From the NCBI GenBank assembly GCA_024405615.1, contig JAKSOK010000002.1:1-45043 (forward strand): a stretch of 45,043 nucleotides of DNA. The letters run 5' to 3'. The stretch comes from Phascolarctobacterium sp. (GTDB taxonomy: Bacteria; Bacillota; Negativicutes; Acidaminococcales; Acidaminococcaceae). Below are positions 8,532-16,523 of the stretch, piece by piece. The notes beneath the pieces were generated by a model that was not told the origin of the DNA, did not search any database, and saw only the letters and a program-made list of their open reading frames with translations. Position numbers and translations under genes: made by a program. Position 1 is the stretch's first letter. Each line of letters starts with the position of its first letter.

Positions 8532-9044
8532 ATGCGTAGAGCCGTATGTCCAGGTAGTTTCGATCCTGTTACGAAGGGTCATATTGATATATTTGAAAGA
8601 GCAAGTGCAATGTTTGATGAGATTATCATCAGCGTATTCCACAATCCTGGTAAAGATAATGCAACCTTTTCTATGGACGAGCGTGTTGAAATGCTACGTG
8701 AGGCAACAGCACATATTCCTAATGTTCGTGTAACAGCCTTTTCTGGTTTGTTGAACGATTTTTGCCGTAAAGAGGAAGCCTTCTTCATTGTCAGAGGCTT
8801 AAGAGCATTTACTGATTTTGAATATGAATTCCAAAGAGCTTTGTTGTTAAAGAAAATTGATGAACAGTTGGAAACTGTGTTTATCATGACAAATGCTAAG
8901 TATTCTTTTGTAAGTTCTTCTGGTGTTCGTGAATTAGCAACCTTTGGTGGCAAATTAAGTGATTTAGTCCCTGAATGTGTAGAAAAACGTGTAAAAGAGC
9001 ATACTTATAGAAAATTTGAAGAGAGAACGGAGACGGAAAAATGA
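8532..9044 (+). CDS. coaD: Phosphopantetheine adenylyltransferase
   Basis: Catalyses the penultimate step of coenzyme A synthesis, ATP + 4'-phosphopantetheine to dephospho-CoA. The 170-residue protein has the nucleotidyltransferase motif G-S-F-D-P-V-T-K-G-H at about 8-17, the R-G-L-R-A-F-T-D-F-E-Y-E segment at about 87-98, and the second ATP motif V-S-S-S-G-V-R-E-L-A at about 127. ATG 8532 follows AGGAGG at 8519-8524; the open frame extends upstream to 8505 without a site. The next gene overlaps by four bases (ATGA), so the two are translationally coupled. Confidence 0.96.
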   Translation: MRRAVCPGSFDPVTKGHIDIFERASAMFDEIIISVFHNPGKDNATFSMDERVEMLREATAHIPNVRVTAFSGLLNDFCRKEEAFFIVRGLRAFTDFEYEFQRALLLKKIDEQLETVFIMTNAKYSFVSSSGVRELATFGGKLSDLVPECVEKRVKEHTYRKFEERTETEK

Positions 9045-9628
9045 GTGACGCTAACAAATATGGTATGGAATTAGAAAGAATCTTCGAAGAAGCTTACAAC
9101 CTGATGGCAGAAGCGAAAAGAGTACCTTTTACTGATCGTTTAATGATTGATGAAAGTGATATGAGTAGCATCTTAGATGACTTGCGTGAAGCTATTCCTA
9201 AAGAAGTTAAGATTGCTAACGAAATTCTTGAAGAACAAAAGAAGATTGTTAATAAGGCATATGCTGATGCAGAAAATATTATTTCTAATGCTAAGAATCA
9301 AGCTGAGAATATTGTTGGTTCTGCTCGTGCTGAAGCTGAACGCATGGTTCAAGAACAAGAAATTGTTAAAGAAGCTAATAACGTAGCAGAAGAAGTTAAG
9401 GCTGCGGCTTTGAATTATCAAAAACAAATTCAAGGAGAAGCTGATGAATATGCTTTACATGTAAAGAAAGATGCATTGGAATATTCTGAAGAAATGTTAG
9501 CATATATCAGCAATACTTTAAGCAGTGCGTTAGAAGGTTGCAATAACAATCGTTCTAGCATTGCTTCTGAAATGCGTAACATAGCTAGTCCAGCGTCTTT
9601 CTCCAAGGGACTTGACGAAGAAGAATAA
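9041..9628 (+). CDS. Coiled-coil protein (DivIVA/ATPase-like, function unknown)
   Basis: The 195-residue protein is almost entirely helical. A central stretch (about 60-150) is rich in Ala, Glu, Lys and Gln with heptad spacing and resembles the stalks of ATP synthase subunit b/H and the DivIVA/GpsB group. There is no membrane segment or catalytic motif. The C-terminus is Ser/Asn-rich and then acidic. Its start overlaps the coaD stop. Genes of this type next to coaD in Firmicutes are often just labelled 'ATPase'; that label is not supported by a nucleotide-binding motif here. A cell-division scaffold is possible but is inference. Confidence 0.8.
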   Translation: MSDANKYGMELERIFEEAYNLMAEAKRVPFTDRLMIDESDMSSILDDLREAIPKEVKIANEILEEQKKIVNKAYADAENIISNAKNQAENIVGSARAEAERMVQEQEIVKEANNVAEEVKAAALNYQKQIQGEADEYALHVKKDALEYSEEMLAYISNTLSSALEGCNNNRSSIASEMRNIASPASFSKGLDEEE

Positions 9629-9640
9629 TTATAAATGTTA

Positions 9641-9675
9641 AAAGCCTGTGTAACTTTAAAACACAGGCTTTTTTA
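9641..9675. terminator. Terminator between convergent coiled-coil gene and tmcAL
   Basis: AAAGCCTGTGT (9641-9651) pairs with ACACAGGCTTT (9661-9671) around a nine-base loop. T residues follow on the plus strand and A residues precede, so it could serve both directions. Confidence 0.88.
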
Positions 9676-9718
9676 TGTCTAGAATTACTTTTGCACGAAT
9701 TGCATTGTTAGTATGAGT

Positions 9719-10885
9719 TTATTTTTTATAGAAAGGTGAAGTAAGAAAATCATTAGCAAATCTTTCAGGAGTAGGTCGAAATAGGGCGCTAATATTTGTT
9801 GCTGCGATATCAAGCTCTAGTTGCTGGCAAAAAACATCACTTTGTCCTTGATAAGGATTACGGCCTAACTTGGTTATAATAGGCAGAGTAGCTTTCTTTT
9901 TCATTTCATTTAACAAATTTCTGCCAGTTTCATTAAAAGCTAATACTCTCAAATAAGCAGGCGCTTCCTGGGAATAATAATGTTTAGGTTTATTTAGTAA
10001 AAGCTGCATTAACAACCTTCTTATACGACTTGAAGAATATCTTTTAGTTGTACATAATTCCACGGCCTCTGTAAAGCTTGTTGCATTTACCGTTGCCGCC
10101 AATAAGGACTCTAATCCTTCTGTGCATTGTGTTGTAGCTTCAATTTCTTCAAGTGTAGATATGCGTAATTTGTAATTTAAAATTTGCCATAGTTTTTGGT
10201 AATCACAGCTACATGAAAGAGCGTTTTCCTGAATAATTTTAGTCACTTCTTCAGTGGTTGCTTGTTGCCAAGGTTTATTTTCATAATAAGCTTTCCTGAT
10301 GGCTGTAGCACTTGCTAAATTACTTAGGCTAGTATCATTGTAATTATTTCCCTGTCTTTCAACTAATAGCTGTTGAATATCTGTGCTAAGTAAAGCCTTA
10401 GCATATTCTAAAGCTAGAATATTGTTGGGATTGGATGCTAAAACACTACTATTTCCTAAAGCAAGTTCGCAGGCCTTAGCATAAGGTCGTCCCAGCTTTA
10501 TATTATTGCGAATCTTCTCTTGCATTTCAGTGGTTAGAAGCAGTTTAGCTAAAGAGTGATAGTCAACCTGAGAGTTTTCGACTCCGCAAGAAAGATATTC
10601 TACTATGCCTGTAGCATTAAGAAGCTGGACCCCTCCTTGAGCAAAAAACTCTGCACTTCTTAAAGTGAAGCAAGTTGGGAGTTCTATAACTAAATCAATA
10701 CCACAAGCAATAGCCATTTTTGCGCGAAGCCATTTGTTGGCGAAGGCTGGTTCACCTCGTTGCATAAAACTACCGCTCATAATGGCTATAGTAGGTAAAG
10801 ACAAGCGTTTTTTAGTTTTCGTTAAATGCAGAAGATGACCATTATGGAAAGGATTATATTCTGCAATAATACCGATTGCTTTCAT
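9719..10885 (-). CDS. tmcAL: tRNA(Met) cytidine acetate ligase (YlbM family)
   Basis: Forms N4-acetylcytidine at the wobble position of elongator tRNA(Met) from acetate and ATP. The 388-residue protein opens with G-I-I-A-E-Y-N-P-F-H-N-G-H-L-L-H, the nucleotidyltransferase motif with H-x-G-H. This is followed by M-S-G-S-F-M-Q-R-G-E-P-A, A-C-G-I-D-L-V-I-E-L-P and S-A-E-F-F-A-Q-G-G-V, all YlbM hallmarks. The C-terminal helical half has a G-R-N-P-Y-Q motif. In Bacillus ylbM lies between coaD and ylbN-rpmF in the same direction; here it occupies that slot but is inverted. RBS CGGAG, and an extended -10 on the minus strand at 10927-10935. Confidence 0.93.
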   Translation of the reverse strand: MKAIGIIAEYNPFHNGHLLHLTKTKKRLSLPTIAIMSGSFMQRGEPAFANKWLRAKMAIACGIDLVIELPTCFTLRSAEFFAQGGVQLLNATGIVEYLSCGVENSQVDYHSLAKLLLTTEMQEKIRNNIKLGRPYAKACELALGNSSVLASNPNNILALEYAKALLSTDIQQLLVERQGNNYNDTSLSNLASATAIRKAYYENKPWQQATTEEVTKIIQENALSCSCDYQKLWQILNYKLRISTLEEIEATTQCTEGLESLLAATVNATSFTEAVELCTTKRYSSSRIRRLLMQLLLNKPKHYYSQEAPAYLRVLAFNETGRNLLNEMKKKATLPIITKLGRNPYQGQSDVFCQQLELDIAATNISALFRPTPERFANDFLTSPFYKK

Positions 10886-10926
10886 AAAATACTCCGTTAT
10901 AAAAATATAATTAAATATTTGTTGTA

Positions 10927-10935
10927 ATTATATCA
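10927..10935 (-). promoter_or_regulatory. Extended -10 promoter for tmcAL
   Basis: The minus strand reads TGATATAAT, fitting TGnTATAAT, 42 bases before the start codon. No clear -35. Confidence 0.5.
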
Positions 10936-11156
10936 TATTTTCGTGTTCTTTTCTAAAAAAATATTGTATAATATAAAAACAGTGTTTAATTATTTGCTAT
11001 TTTAGAGTATAATATTTAATACGCATGAGGGCTCTGGTTTTTAAAGTAATTGTATTTGGTGTTGCTTCAAATGAAGGATTGAATATTTTATTTAGAGACT
11101 ATGGAGTTTTGCTATAGCCTGCTGAGAGGCAGGTAAATGGAATGAATTAGATGATT

Positions 11157-11183
11157 GTGTAAATTTCGTAAAAAAATTTACAC
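11157..11183. promoter_or_regulatory. Perfect 10-bp inverted repeat upstream of the yceD promoter
   Basis: GTGTAAATTT (11157-11166) and AAATTTACAC (11174-11183) are exact reverse complements with a seven-base spacer. The repeat ends 16 bases before the -35 and has no T-run, so it looks like a protein-binding site and not a terminator. The binding factor is unknown; it does not match the FapR or FabT operators as I know them. Confidence 0.5.
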
Positions 11184-11199
11184 TATTAACTGTTTTAAC

Positions 11200-11228
11200 T
11201 TGACAAACATAGTATAAGTGTCTATAAT
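11200..11228 (+). promoter_or_regulatory. Sigma-70 type promoter for yceD-rpmF
   Basis: Perfect TTGACA (11200-11205), 17-base spacer, perfect TATAAT (11223-11228). The predicted start of transcription is only about 12 bases before ATG 11248, leaving room for little beyond the ribosome-binding site. Confidence 0.85.
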
Positions 11229-11247
11229 TATAACGTATGGGTGAAAG

Positions 11248-11751
11248 ATGATAAAAATAAATGTCGCAGAAATCCAAAAAAAATTGGTCGGTGAAAAAAG
11301 CCTAAGGTTTGATTTAGATGCCAAAGAGCTTGAAATAAGTTCTGATGAACTAGTTATTTTAAGTCCTGTAGCATTGGAAGGAACCATGAGCAATGCTGGA
11401 GATGTGTTGTTACTTAAGGCTGTTATGACAGCTAAAGTACAACGTATGTGTGGTCGTTGTTTAAAGGAATTTTCGGCTGAAACAAAAGCTGAAGTACTTG
11501 ATAAGTTCTATCCTCAGGGAGCGGAAAATATCGAGGATGATGCTTTTGTGTACGATTCGGATGTTATTGATATAACTGAACCGCTTCGAGAAAGCCTGCT
11601 GCTTGCAGAGCCGATTCAGGCTCTGTGTAAACAAGACTGCAGGGGACTATGTCCCGTTTGCGGCGCTGATCTTAACGATGGTGACTGTGGGTGTGACAGG
11701 TTTACTGTAGATCCGAGGCTGGCGGCATTAAAGCAGTTCATCAAACATTAA
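11248..11751 (+). CDS. yceD: YceD family protein (DUF177)
   Basis: The 167-residue protein has the DUF177 pattern: an N-terminal beta-rich half, then C-G-R-C-L-K-E-F at about 69-76, an acidic middle, and the C-terminal C-K-Q-D-C-R-G-L-C-P-x-C-G-x-D-L-N block with paired cysteines that could bind zinc. YceD is known as a conserved neighbour of rpmF in bacteria and plastids and is linked to 23S rRNA or ribosome maturation. The same pairing is present here, with rpmF starting 35 bases downstream. SD-like GGGTGAAAG at 11239-11247 abuts the start. Confidence 0.92.
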   Translation: MIKINVAEIQKKLVGEKSLRFDLDAKELEISSDELVILSPVALEGTMSNAGDVLLLKAVMTAKVQRMCGRCLKEFSAETKAEVLDKFYPQGAENIEDDAFVYDSDVIDITEPLRESLLLAEPIQALCKQDCRGLCPVCGADLNDGDCGCDRFTVDPRLAALKQFIKH

Positions 11752-11786
11752 ATACTTACTTAAGCACTGAGGAGGTGTATTTAGAA

Positions 11787-11966
11787 ATGGCAGTACCTAA
11801 GAGAAAAATGTCCAAATGCCGTCGTGATAGACGTCGTGCTAACTGGAAATTGGAAGTTCCTGGCATGGTTGAATGTCCTAAATGTCACGAACTGAAAATG
11901 CCTCATCGCGTTTGCCCTGAATGTGGCTACTATGCAGGCAAGCAAGTTATCGCTATTGCTGAATAA
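11787..11966 (+). CDS. rpmF: 50S ribosomal protein L32
   Basis: Small 59-residue protein of the large ribosomal subunit. It starts A-V-P-K-R-K-M-S-K-C-R-R-D-R-R-R, the L32 signature, followed by a zinc ribbon C-P-K-C ... C-P-E-C-G. ATG 11787 is chosen because GAGGAGGTG at 11770-11778 lies upstream and the protein then begins as in other L32s. A strong terminator follows, separating it from plsX. Confidence 0.97.
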   Translation: MAVPKRKMSKCRRDRRRANWKLEVPGMVECPKCHELKMPHRVCPECGYYAGKQVIAIAE

Positions 11967-11977
11967 TCGATAATCAT

Positions 11978-12008
11978 AGACCCTGAGTTTGTTGCTCAGG
12001 GTCTTTTT
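11978..12008 (+). terminator. Rho-independent terminator after rpmF
   Basis: AGACCCTGAG (11978-11987) pairs with CTCAGGGTCT (11995-12004), seven-base loop, followed by a short T-run. It separates yceD-rpmF transcription from the fab operon. Confidence 0.9.
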
Positions 12009-12095
12009 CTGTCTATTTAGATACTTTAATTAATCGATAATGTAACAAAAGTAGTGGAAAAATATATTAATTTGTGGTAAATTTGCTAAAAACAC

Positions 12096-12124
12096 TTGCC
12101 AAATATAGGTGTAACTTTTATAAT
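12096..12124 (+). promoter_or_regulatory. Sigma-70 type promoter of the plsX-fab operon
   Basis: TTGCCA (12096-12101), 17-base spacer, TATAAT (12119-12124). It gives a leader of about 107 bases before plsX. No FapR-type palindrome (TTAGTACC...GGTACTAA) was found in the leader. Confidence 0.75.
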
Positions 12125-12237
12125 ATTATCGGAGCATATTGTACTTATTTTTATAGGTATGTATGATTTACCGGAGTAGGTTTTTGAGCAAATTAACGGA
12201 ATTTGTTTAAAAACGTTCTTGAGAATAGAGGAACAAC

Positions 12238-13263
12238 ATGAAGATTGCTGTAGATGTAATGGGTACCGATTATGGCCCTAAAGAAATAGTAAAAGGTGCA
12301 GTTGATGCAGTAAAAGCATACGGCTGTGAAGTAGTTCTTGTTGGTGATGAGAATATCATTAAAGAACAGTTGATATTGAATAAAGCTGATAAGGATAGTA
12401 AAATTTCTATCTGCAATGCATCTCAAGTTATCGCTATGGATGAACATCCTGCGATTGCGGTTAGACGTAAAAAGGATGCTTCTATTGTTGTTGCTTCCAA
12501 TCTGTTAAGACAAAAAAAGTGTGATGCTCTTGTTTCTTCTGGTAGTACAGGTGCTGCTGTCACTTCTGCTTTGTTTTGTGTTGGTCGTTTACCTGGTGTT
12601 GATAAACCTTGTATTGCAACTACAATTCCCAGCATGAAGGGGGCAACTATTCTACTTGATAGTGGCGCAGTTGTCGATGCTAAGCCTGAGCATATGACTA
12701 TAAATGCTATAATGGGAAACTGTTATGCGGAAAAACTTTTCAACAAATCTCAACCTCGTGTAGGTCTTTTGAATATAGGCGAGGAAGAGACTAAGGGAAA
12801 CGCTCAAGTATTAGCTGCATACCCGCTTTTAAAAGAACTTAAACAGATTAATTTTATCGGTAATGTTGAAGGTAATGATATTCCTAAAGGTGATGTAGAT
12901 GTTGTTGTCTGCGATGCTTTTACGGGAAATGTTGCTTTGAAATTTGGTGAAGGTTTAGCTAATGCAATCTTTACGCTTATGAAAGAATCCATTATGCAAG
13001 GAGGAATTCTAGCGAAGATTGGAGCTTTGTTAATGAAGCCTGCTTTAGAAAAAATGAAAAAACATATGGATGTGCAGGAGTATGGCGGTGCTCTTTTATT
13101 AGGGATTAAGGCTCCGTTCATGATTTGCCATGGTAATTCCAAGGCTAAATCAATTACAAGTGCAATTCGTATGACTATAACTTTAGTTGAACAGAATGTA
13201 GTAGGCGCGATTAGTGATAAGATTGCTGAAGTTCAGCAAGGAAACGAGGAAATAGAAGGATGA
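12238..13263 (+). CDS. plsX: Phosphate acyltransferase PlsX
   Basis: Converts acyl-ACP and phosphate to acyl phosphate for phospholipid synthesis; a peripheral membrane enzyme. The 341-residue protein opens I-A-V-D-V-M-G-T-D-Y-G-P, a variant of the usual D-A-M-G-G-D-x-A-P. It also has S-S-G-S-T-G-A-A-V-T at about 100 and G-N-V-E-G-N-D-I-P-K-G near 205. It leads the fatty-acid operon, the normal position of plsX in both Firmicutes and E. coli. The SD is modest (AGAGGAACA, 12227-12235). Its end overlaps fabH by four bases. Confidence 0.95.
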   Translation: MKIAVDVMGTDYGPKEIVKGAVDAVKAYGCEVVLVGDENIIKEQLILNKADKDSKISICNASQVIAMDEHPAIAVRRKKDASIVVASNLLRQKKCDALVSSGSTGAAVTSALFCVGRLPGVDKPCIATTIPSMKGATILLDSGAVVDAKPEHMTINAIMGNCYAEKLFNKSQPRVGLLNIGEEETKGNAQVLAAYPLLKELKQINFIGNVEGNDIPKGDVDVVVCDAFTGNVALKFGEGLANAIFTLMKESIMQGGILAKIGALLMKPALEKMKKHMDVQEYGGALLLGIKAPFMICHGNSKAKSITSAIRMTITLVEQNVVGAISDKIAEVQQGNEEIEG

Positions 13264-14249
13264 CAAAATCTGTTGGTATTTTAGGTATAGGTGCATATGT
13301 TCCTGAGAAGGTTTTGACTAATCAGGATTTAGAAAAAATTGTTGATACCTCAGATGAATGGATTACAGAGCGTACAGGCATTAAAGAACGTCATATTGCT
13401 GCTCCTGAGCAAGCAACTTCTGATTTAGCTTATGAGGCTGCTAAAATGGCTTTGGCAGATGCTAATGTGGCTCCTGAAGAGATTGATTTGATTATATTAG
13501 GTACAGCAACTGCTGACCATATTTTCCCGTCCTGCGCTTGTGAAGTACAAGCTAAGTTGGGCTGTGTAAATGCAGGTGCTTTTGACTTGGCTGCTGGTTG
13601 CAGTGGTTTTGTTTACAATTTAATCGTTGCAAGCCAGATGATTAAAGCTGGTTCCTTTAAAAAGATTTTGATTATTGGTGCAGAAACTCTTTCCCGTATT
13701 ATTAATTGGGAAGACCGCAACACATGCGTACTGTTTGGCGACGGTGCAGGTGCAGCGGTTATTGGTGAGGTTGAAGATGGCTATGGTGTATTGGGCTTGG
13801 ATATGGGCGCTGATGGCCATGGTGGTCCTCATTTAATGCAACCTGCAGGTGGTAGCCGTAGACCGGCGACTCCTGAAACTGCAGCTGCCCATGAACATAC
13901 AATCCATATGAATGGTCCGGAAGTATTTAAGTTTGCTATTCAAATTATGGGTAAAACTGCTAAGCGTGCTTTAGAAAATGCAAATATGAAGCCGGAAGAG
14001 TTGGATATGCTTTTCCCACATCAAGCTAACATGCGTATTATTACCAGCGCGGCAAAGCGTTTGAAAATGCCTATGGAAAAGGTTTGGGTTAATGTAAATA
14101 AATATGCTAATACTTCTGCTGCTTCCATTCCTATTGCTTTGACAGAAGCTCAAAAAGCTGGAAAACTGGTTAAAGGCATGAATATTATTCTTGATGGTTT
14201 TGGCGCTGGTTTAACCTGGGGCGCTGTTGTTTTGAAATGGAGTAAATAA
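13260..14249 (+). CDS. fabH: Beta-ketoacyl-ACP synthase III
   Basis: Starts fatty-acid chains by condensing acetyl-CoA with malonyl-ACP. The 329-residue protein has the catalytic cysteine in D-L-A-A-G-C-S-G-F at about 113, the histidine in F-P-H-Q-A-N-M-R-I at about 254, and the asparagine in Y-A-N-T-S-A-A-S-I-P at about 284. It begins within the plsX stop (ATGA), with GAGGAAATAGAAGG just before it. Primer specificity (straight or branched) cannot be read from the sequence alone. Confidence 0.95.
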   Translation: MTKSVGILGIGAYVPEKVLTNQDLEKIVDTSDEWITERTGIKERHIAAPEQATSDLAYEAAKMALADANVAPEEIDLIILGTATADHIFPSCACEVQAKLGCVNAGAFDLAAGCSGFVYNLIVASQMIKAGSFKKILIIGAETLSRIINWEDRNTCVLFGDGAGAAVIGEVEDGYGVLGLDMGADGHGGPHLMQPAGGSRRPATPETAAAHEHTIHMNGPEVFKFAIQIMGKTAKRALENANMKPEELDMLFPHQANMRIITSAAKRLKMPMEKVWVNVNKYANTSAASIPIALTEAQKAGKLVKGMNIILDGFGAGLTWGAVVLKWSK

Positions 14250-15190
14250 TGAGTAAGATTGCATTTGTATTTCCGGGACAAGGTTCCCAAACTGTTGGTA
14301 TGTGCAAAGCTTTCTATGATGAATATGCTGTTGTACGTGATATTTTCGCTGAAGCCGATGAAGCTTTAGGTTTCTCTATTACTAAAATGTGTTTTGAAGG
14401 TCCTGAAAGCGACTTACGCTTGACTTTTAATACACAACCTGCTATTCTAACTGCTAGCGTTGCTTGTGCTGCTGTTTTAAAAGAAAAAGGCGCAAGCTGT
14501 GCTGTAGCTGCAGGTCATAGCTTAGGCGAATATTCTGCATTAGTTCATGCTGGTGCAATGAAATTTGCTGATGCTGTTCGTACTGTTCGTGCTCGTGGTA
14601 CCTTTATGCAAGAGGCTGTTCCTGTTGGTGAAGGTAGCATGGCAGCTGTTTTAGGTATGGATAGCGAAAAAATCGTGGAAATTTGCACAGCTGTTCAAAA
14701 TGAAGTTGGTGGTGCTGTTCAAGCGGTTAACTTTAATTGTCCTGGTCAAGTGGTTATTGCTGGTGCAGTTGATCCTGTTAATAAAGCAATTGAAGCATTG
14801 AAGGCTGCAGGTGCAAAACGTGCAGTTCTTCTGCCGGTAAGTGCTCCGTTCCATAGCACCTTGATGCAACCTGCTGCTGATCGTTTAGCAGAAGTTTTAG
14901 CTCCTATTGAGATTGTAGATGCTAATATTCCTGTAATTGCTAACGTTACTGCTGCTCCCGTTACCTGTGGTGCAACTATTAAAGAATTACTAGTTAAACA
15001 AGCTGCTAGCCCTGTACTTTGGGAAACCTCTGTACGCAATATGGTTGCTGATGGAGTAGATACTTTTGTTGAAGTTGGTCCTGGTAAAGTATTGACCGGC
15101 TTTACTAAAAAAATTGCTAAAGGAATTCCTGCACTGAATGTTGAGGATCCTGCTAGCCTGGAAAAAACTTTGGCTGCTTTAGGTCTGTAA
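14249..15190 (+). CDS. fabD: Malonyl-CoA:ACP S-malonyltransferase
   Basis: Loads malonyl groups from CoA onto ACP. The 313-residue protein has F-P-G-Q-G-S-Q near the start, the active-site G-H-S-L-G-E-Y-S-A-L at about 90-99, and the catalytic histidine in V-S-A-P-F-H-S-T-L at about 200. The ATG overlaps the fabH stop by one base (TAATG), implying coupling. Length and motifs are complete. Confidence 0.96.
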   Translation: MSKIAFVFPGQGSQTVGMCKAFYDEYAVVRDIFAEADEALGFSITKMCFEGPESDLRLTFNTQPAILTASVACAAVLKEKGASCAVAAGHSLGEYSALVHAGAMKFADAVRTVRARGTFMQEAVPVGEGSMAAVLGMDSEKIVEICTAVQNEVGGAVQAVNFNCPGQVVIAGAVDPVNKAIEALKAAGAKRAVLLPVSAPFHSTLMQPAADRLAEVLAPIEIVDANIPVIANVTAAPVTCGATIKELLVKQAASPVLWETSVRNMVADGVDTFVEVGPGKVLTGFTKKIAKGIPALNVEDPASLEKTLAALGL

Positions 15191-15229
15191 TTAGCTAGAG
15201 ATAGTTATATAAATTAGGAGAGAAGTACA

Positions 15230-15973
15230 ATGAGATTAGAAGGTAAAAAAGCTCTTGTAACCGGTGCTTCCCGTGGCATTGGTAAAGCTATCGCTTTGGC
15301 GTTAGCTGCTGAAGGTGCTGATGTAGTAGTAAACTATGCTGGTAGTAAAGCTGCTGCTGAAGCTGTAGCTGCTGAGATTGAGGCAATGGGTCGTAAGGCT
15401 CTTGTAGTGCAAGCTGATATTTCTTCCAACGAAGCTGCTACTGCTATGGTTGACCAAGCTGTTAAAGAATTTGGTCGCATTGATATTCTTGTAAACAATG
15501 CTGGTATTACTCGTGATGGCTTATTGATGCGCATGAAGGAAGAGGATTGGGATGCAGTTCTGACCACAAATCTGAAGGGCGTATTCAACTGCACTAAGGC
15601 TGCAGTAAAATATATGATGAAACAAAAAGCTGGTCATATTGTTAGCATTAGTTCTGTTGTTGGTTTGACTGGTAATGCTGGTCAAGCAAACTACGCTGCT
15701 GCTAAAGCGGGTGTTATTGGTTTTACCAAAGCTGTTGCCAAAGAAGTTGCTGCTCGTGGTATTACTGTTAATGCTGTTGCTCCTGGTTTCATTCAAACTG
15801 ATATGACTGCAGTATTAAACGAGAAACAAGTAGAGGCTATGTTGGCTACTATTCCTCTGAAAAAATTAGGTCAACCTGAAGATATTGCCAAGGCAGTTAT
15901 TTTCCTGGCAAGTGATGATGCTAATTATATCACCGGACAAACATTACATGTTGACGGTGGTATGGTAATGTAA
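15230..15973 (+). CDS. fabG: 3-oxoacyl-ACP reductase
   Basis: NADPH-dependent first reduction of each elongation round. The 247-residue short-chain dehydrogenase has the Rossmann motif [12 protein letters not shown] at about 11-22, N-N-A-G at about 87-90, the catalytic serine in S-I-S-S-V-V-G, and Y-A-A-A-K-A-G with the Tyr/Lys pair at about 152-156. It ends in the usual V-D-G-G-M-V-M. AGGAGAGAAG at 15215-15224 is a good ribosome-binding site. Confidence 0.97.
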   Translation: MRLEGKKALVTGASRGIGKAIALALAAEGADVVVNYAGSKAAAEAVAAEIEAMGRKALVVQADISSNEAATAMVDQAVKEFGRIDILVNNAGITRDGLLMRMKEEDWDAVLTTNLKGVFNCTKAAVKYMMKQKAGHIVSISSVVGLTGNAGQANYAAAKAGVIGFTKAVAKEVAARGITVNAVAPGFIQTDMTAVLNEKQVEAMLATIPLKKLGQPEDIAKAVIFLASDDANYITGQTLHVDGGMVM

Positions 15974-16022
15974 TAAATAATCACATTAAACTAAAAATCC
16001 TTTGGAAGGAGGTGAATCTTAA

Positions 16023-16256
16023 ATGAACGAAACTTTCGCAAAAGTAAGAGACATCACTGTTGAACAACTGTCCGTTGATGCTGAAGAAGTAAAAATGGAA
16101 TCCGCATTCATCGATGACCTGGGCGCTGACTCTCTGGATATCGTTGAACTGATCATGGCTTTTGAAGAAGAATTCGGTGTTGAAATTCCCGATGAAAAAG
16201 CTGAAAAAATCCGCACTGTTGAAGACGCAGTAAAGATGCTGGACGAAGCAAAATAA
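16023..16256 (+). CDS. acpP: Acyl carrier protein
   Basis: Carries growing acyl chains on a phosphopantetheine arm. The 77-residue acidic protein has the modification site [10 protein letters not shown], with the serine at about residue 38. It has a very strong SD (GGAAGGAGGTG, 16004-16014). Its codons are richer in CTG, ATC and GAC than those of its neighbours, consistent with high expression. A 267-base gap with a large hairpin separates it from fabF. Confidence 0.97.
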   Translation: MNETFAKVRDITVEQLSVDAEEVKMESAFIDDLGADSLDIVELIMAFEEEFGVEIPDEKAEKIRTVEDAVKMLDEAK

Positions 16257-16267
16257 TTTTTCATGAT

Positions 16268-16305
16268 ACTTGGGCATGGGAGTCTTAGGATTCCCATGCA
16301 TAAGT
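16268..16305 (+). other. Long stem-loop in the acpP-fabF spacer
   Basis: ACTTGGGCATGGGA (16268-16281) pairs with TCCCATGCATAAGT (16292-16305) at 13 of 14 positions (one G-U, one mismatch) around a ten-base loop. No T-run follows, so it is not a standard terminator. It may be a processing or mRNA-stability element separating the abundant acpP message from fabF. The rest of the gap (16306-16523) holds a small GTAGTT...AACTAC hairpin (about 16467-16483) and no gene. Confidence 0.55.
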
Positions 16306-16523
16306 GTTATGCATTGAGAATGCTTGTTGAATTTACCAGTGCTAGATAGGTAATCTGGTTGCTTGACATATATTTGTCTTACCAAAGCTACGGCTGCATG
16401 TGTTATCTGTTTGATAAATGGCGCCGGATTTTCAAGAGGCATGGCTCTCTAATTTGTAAATTCAGAGTAGTTTTGAGAACTACGATTTAGATAGATAAAG
16501 AGTTTATTTTTGAGGTGAATATT

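Larger units (their letters stand above)
10886..11247. other. Intergenic region between divergent tmcAL and yceD
   Basis: This 362-base AT-rich gap holds the tmcAL promoter (10927-10935, minus strand), the yceD promoter (11200-11228) and an inverted repeat (11157-11183). A short hairpin-like GCCTG...CAGG lies at 11118-11132. A 30-codon open frame runs from ATG 11025 to TAG 11117 but has no ribosome-binding site. Further TATAAT-like strings at 10973 and 11010 have no matching -35. I see no other gene. Confidence 0.6.

Noticed and set aside
11025-11117. A 30-codon open frame (starts M-R-A-L-V-F-K) between tmcAL and yceD.
   Set aside because: No Shine-Dalgarno site, and a frame of this length is common by chance in AT-rich DNA.
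15981-16442. Minus-strand open frame of 153 codons across acpP and the acpP-fabF spacer.
   Set aside because: It is antisense to acpP, has low-complexity composition, and no promoter or ribosome-binding site is evident.
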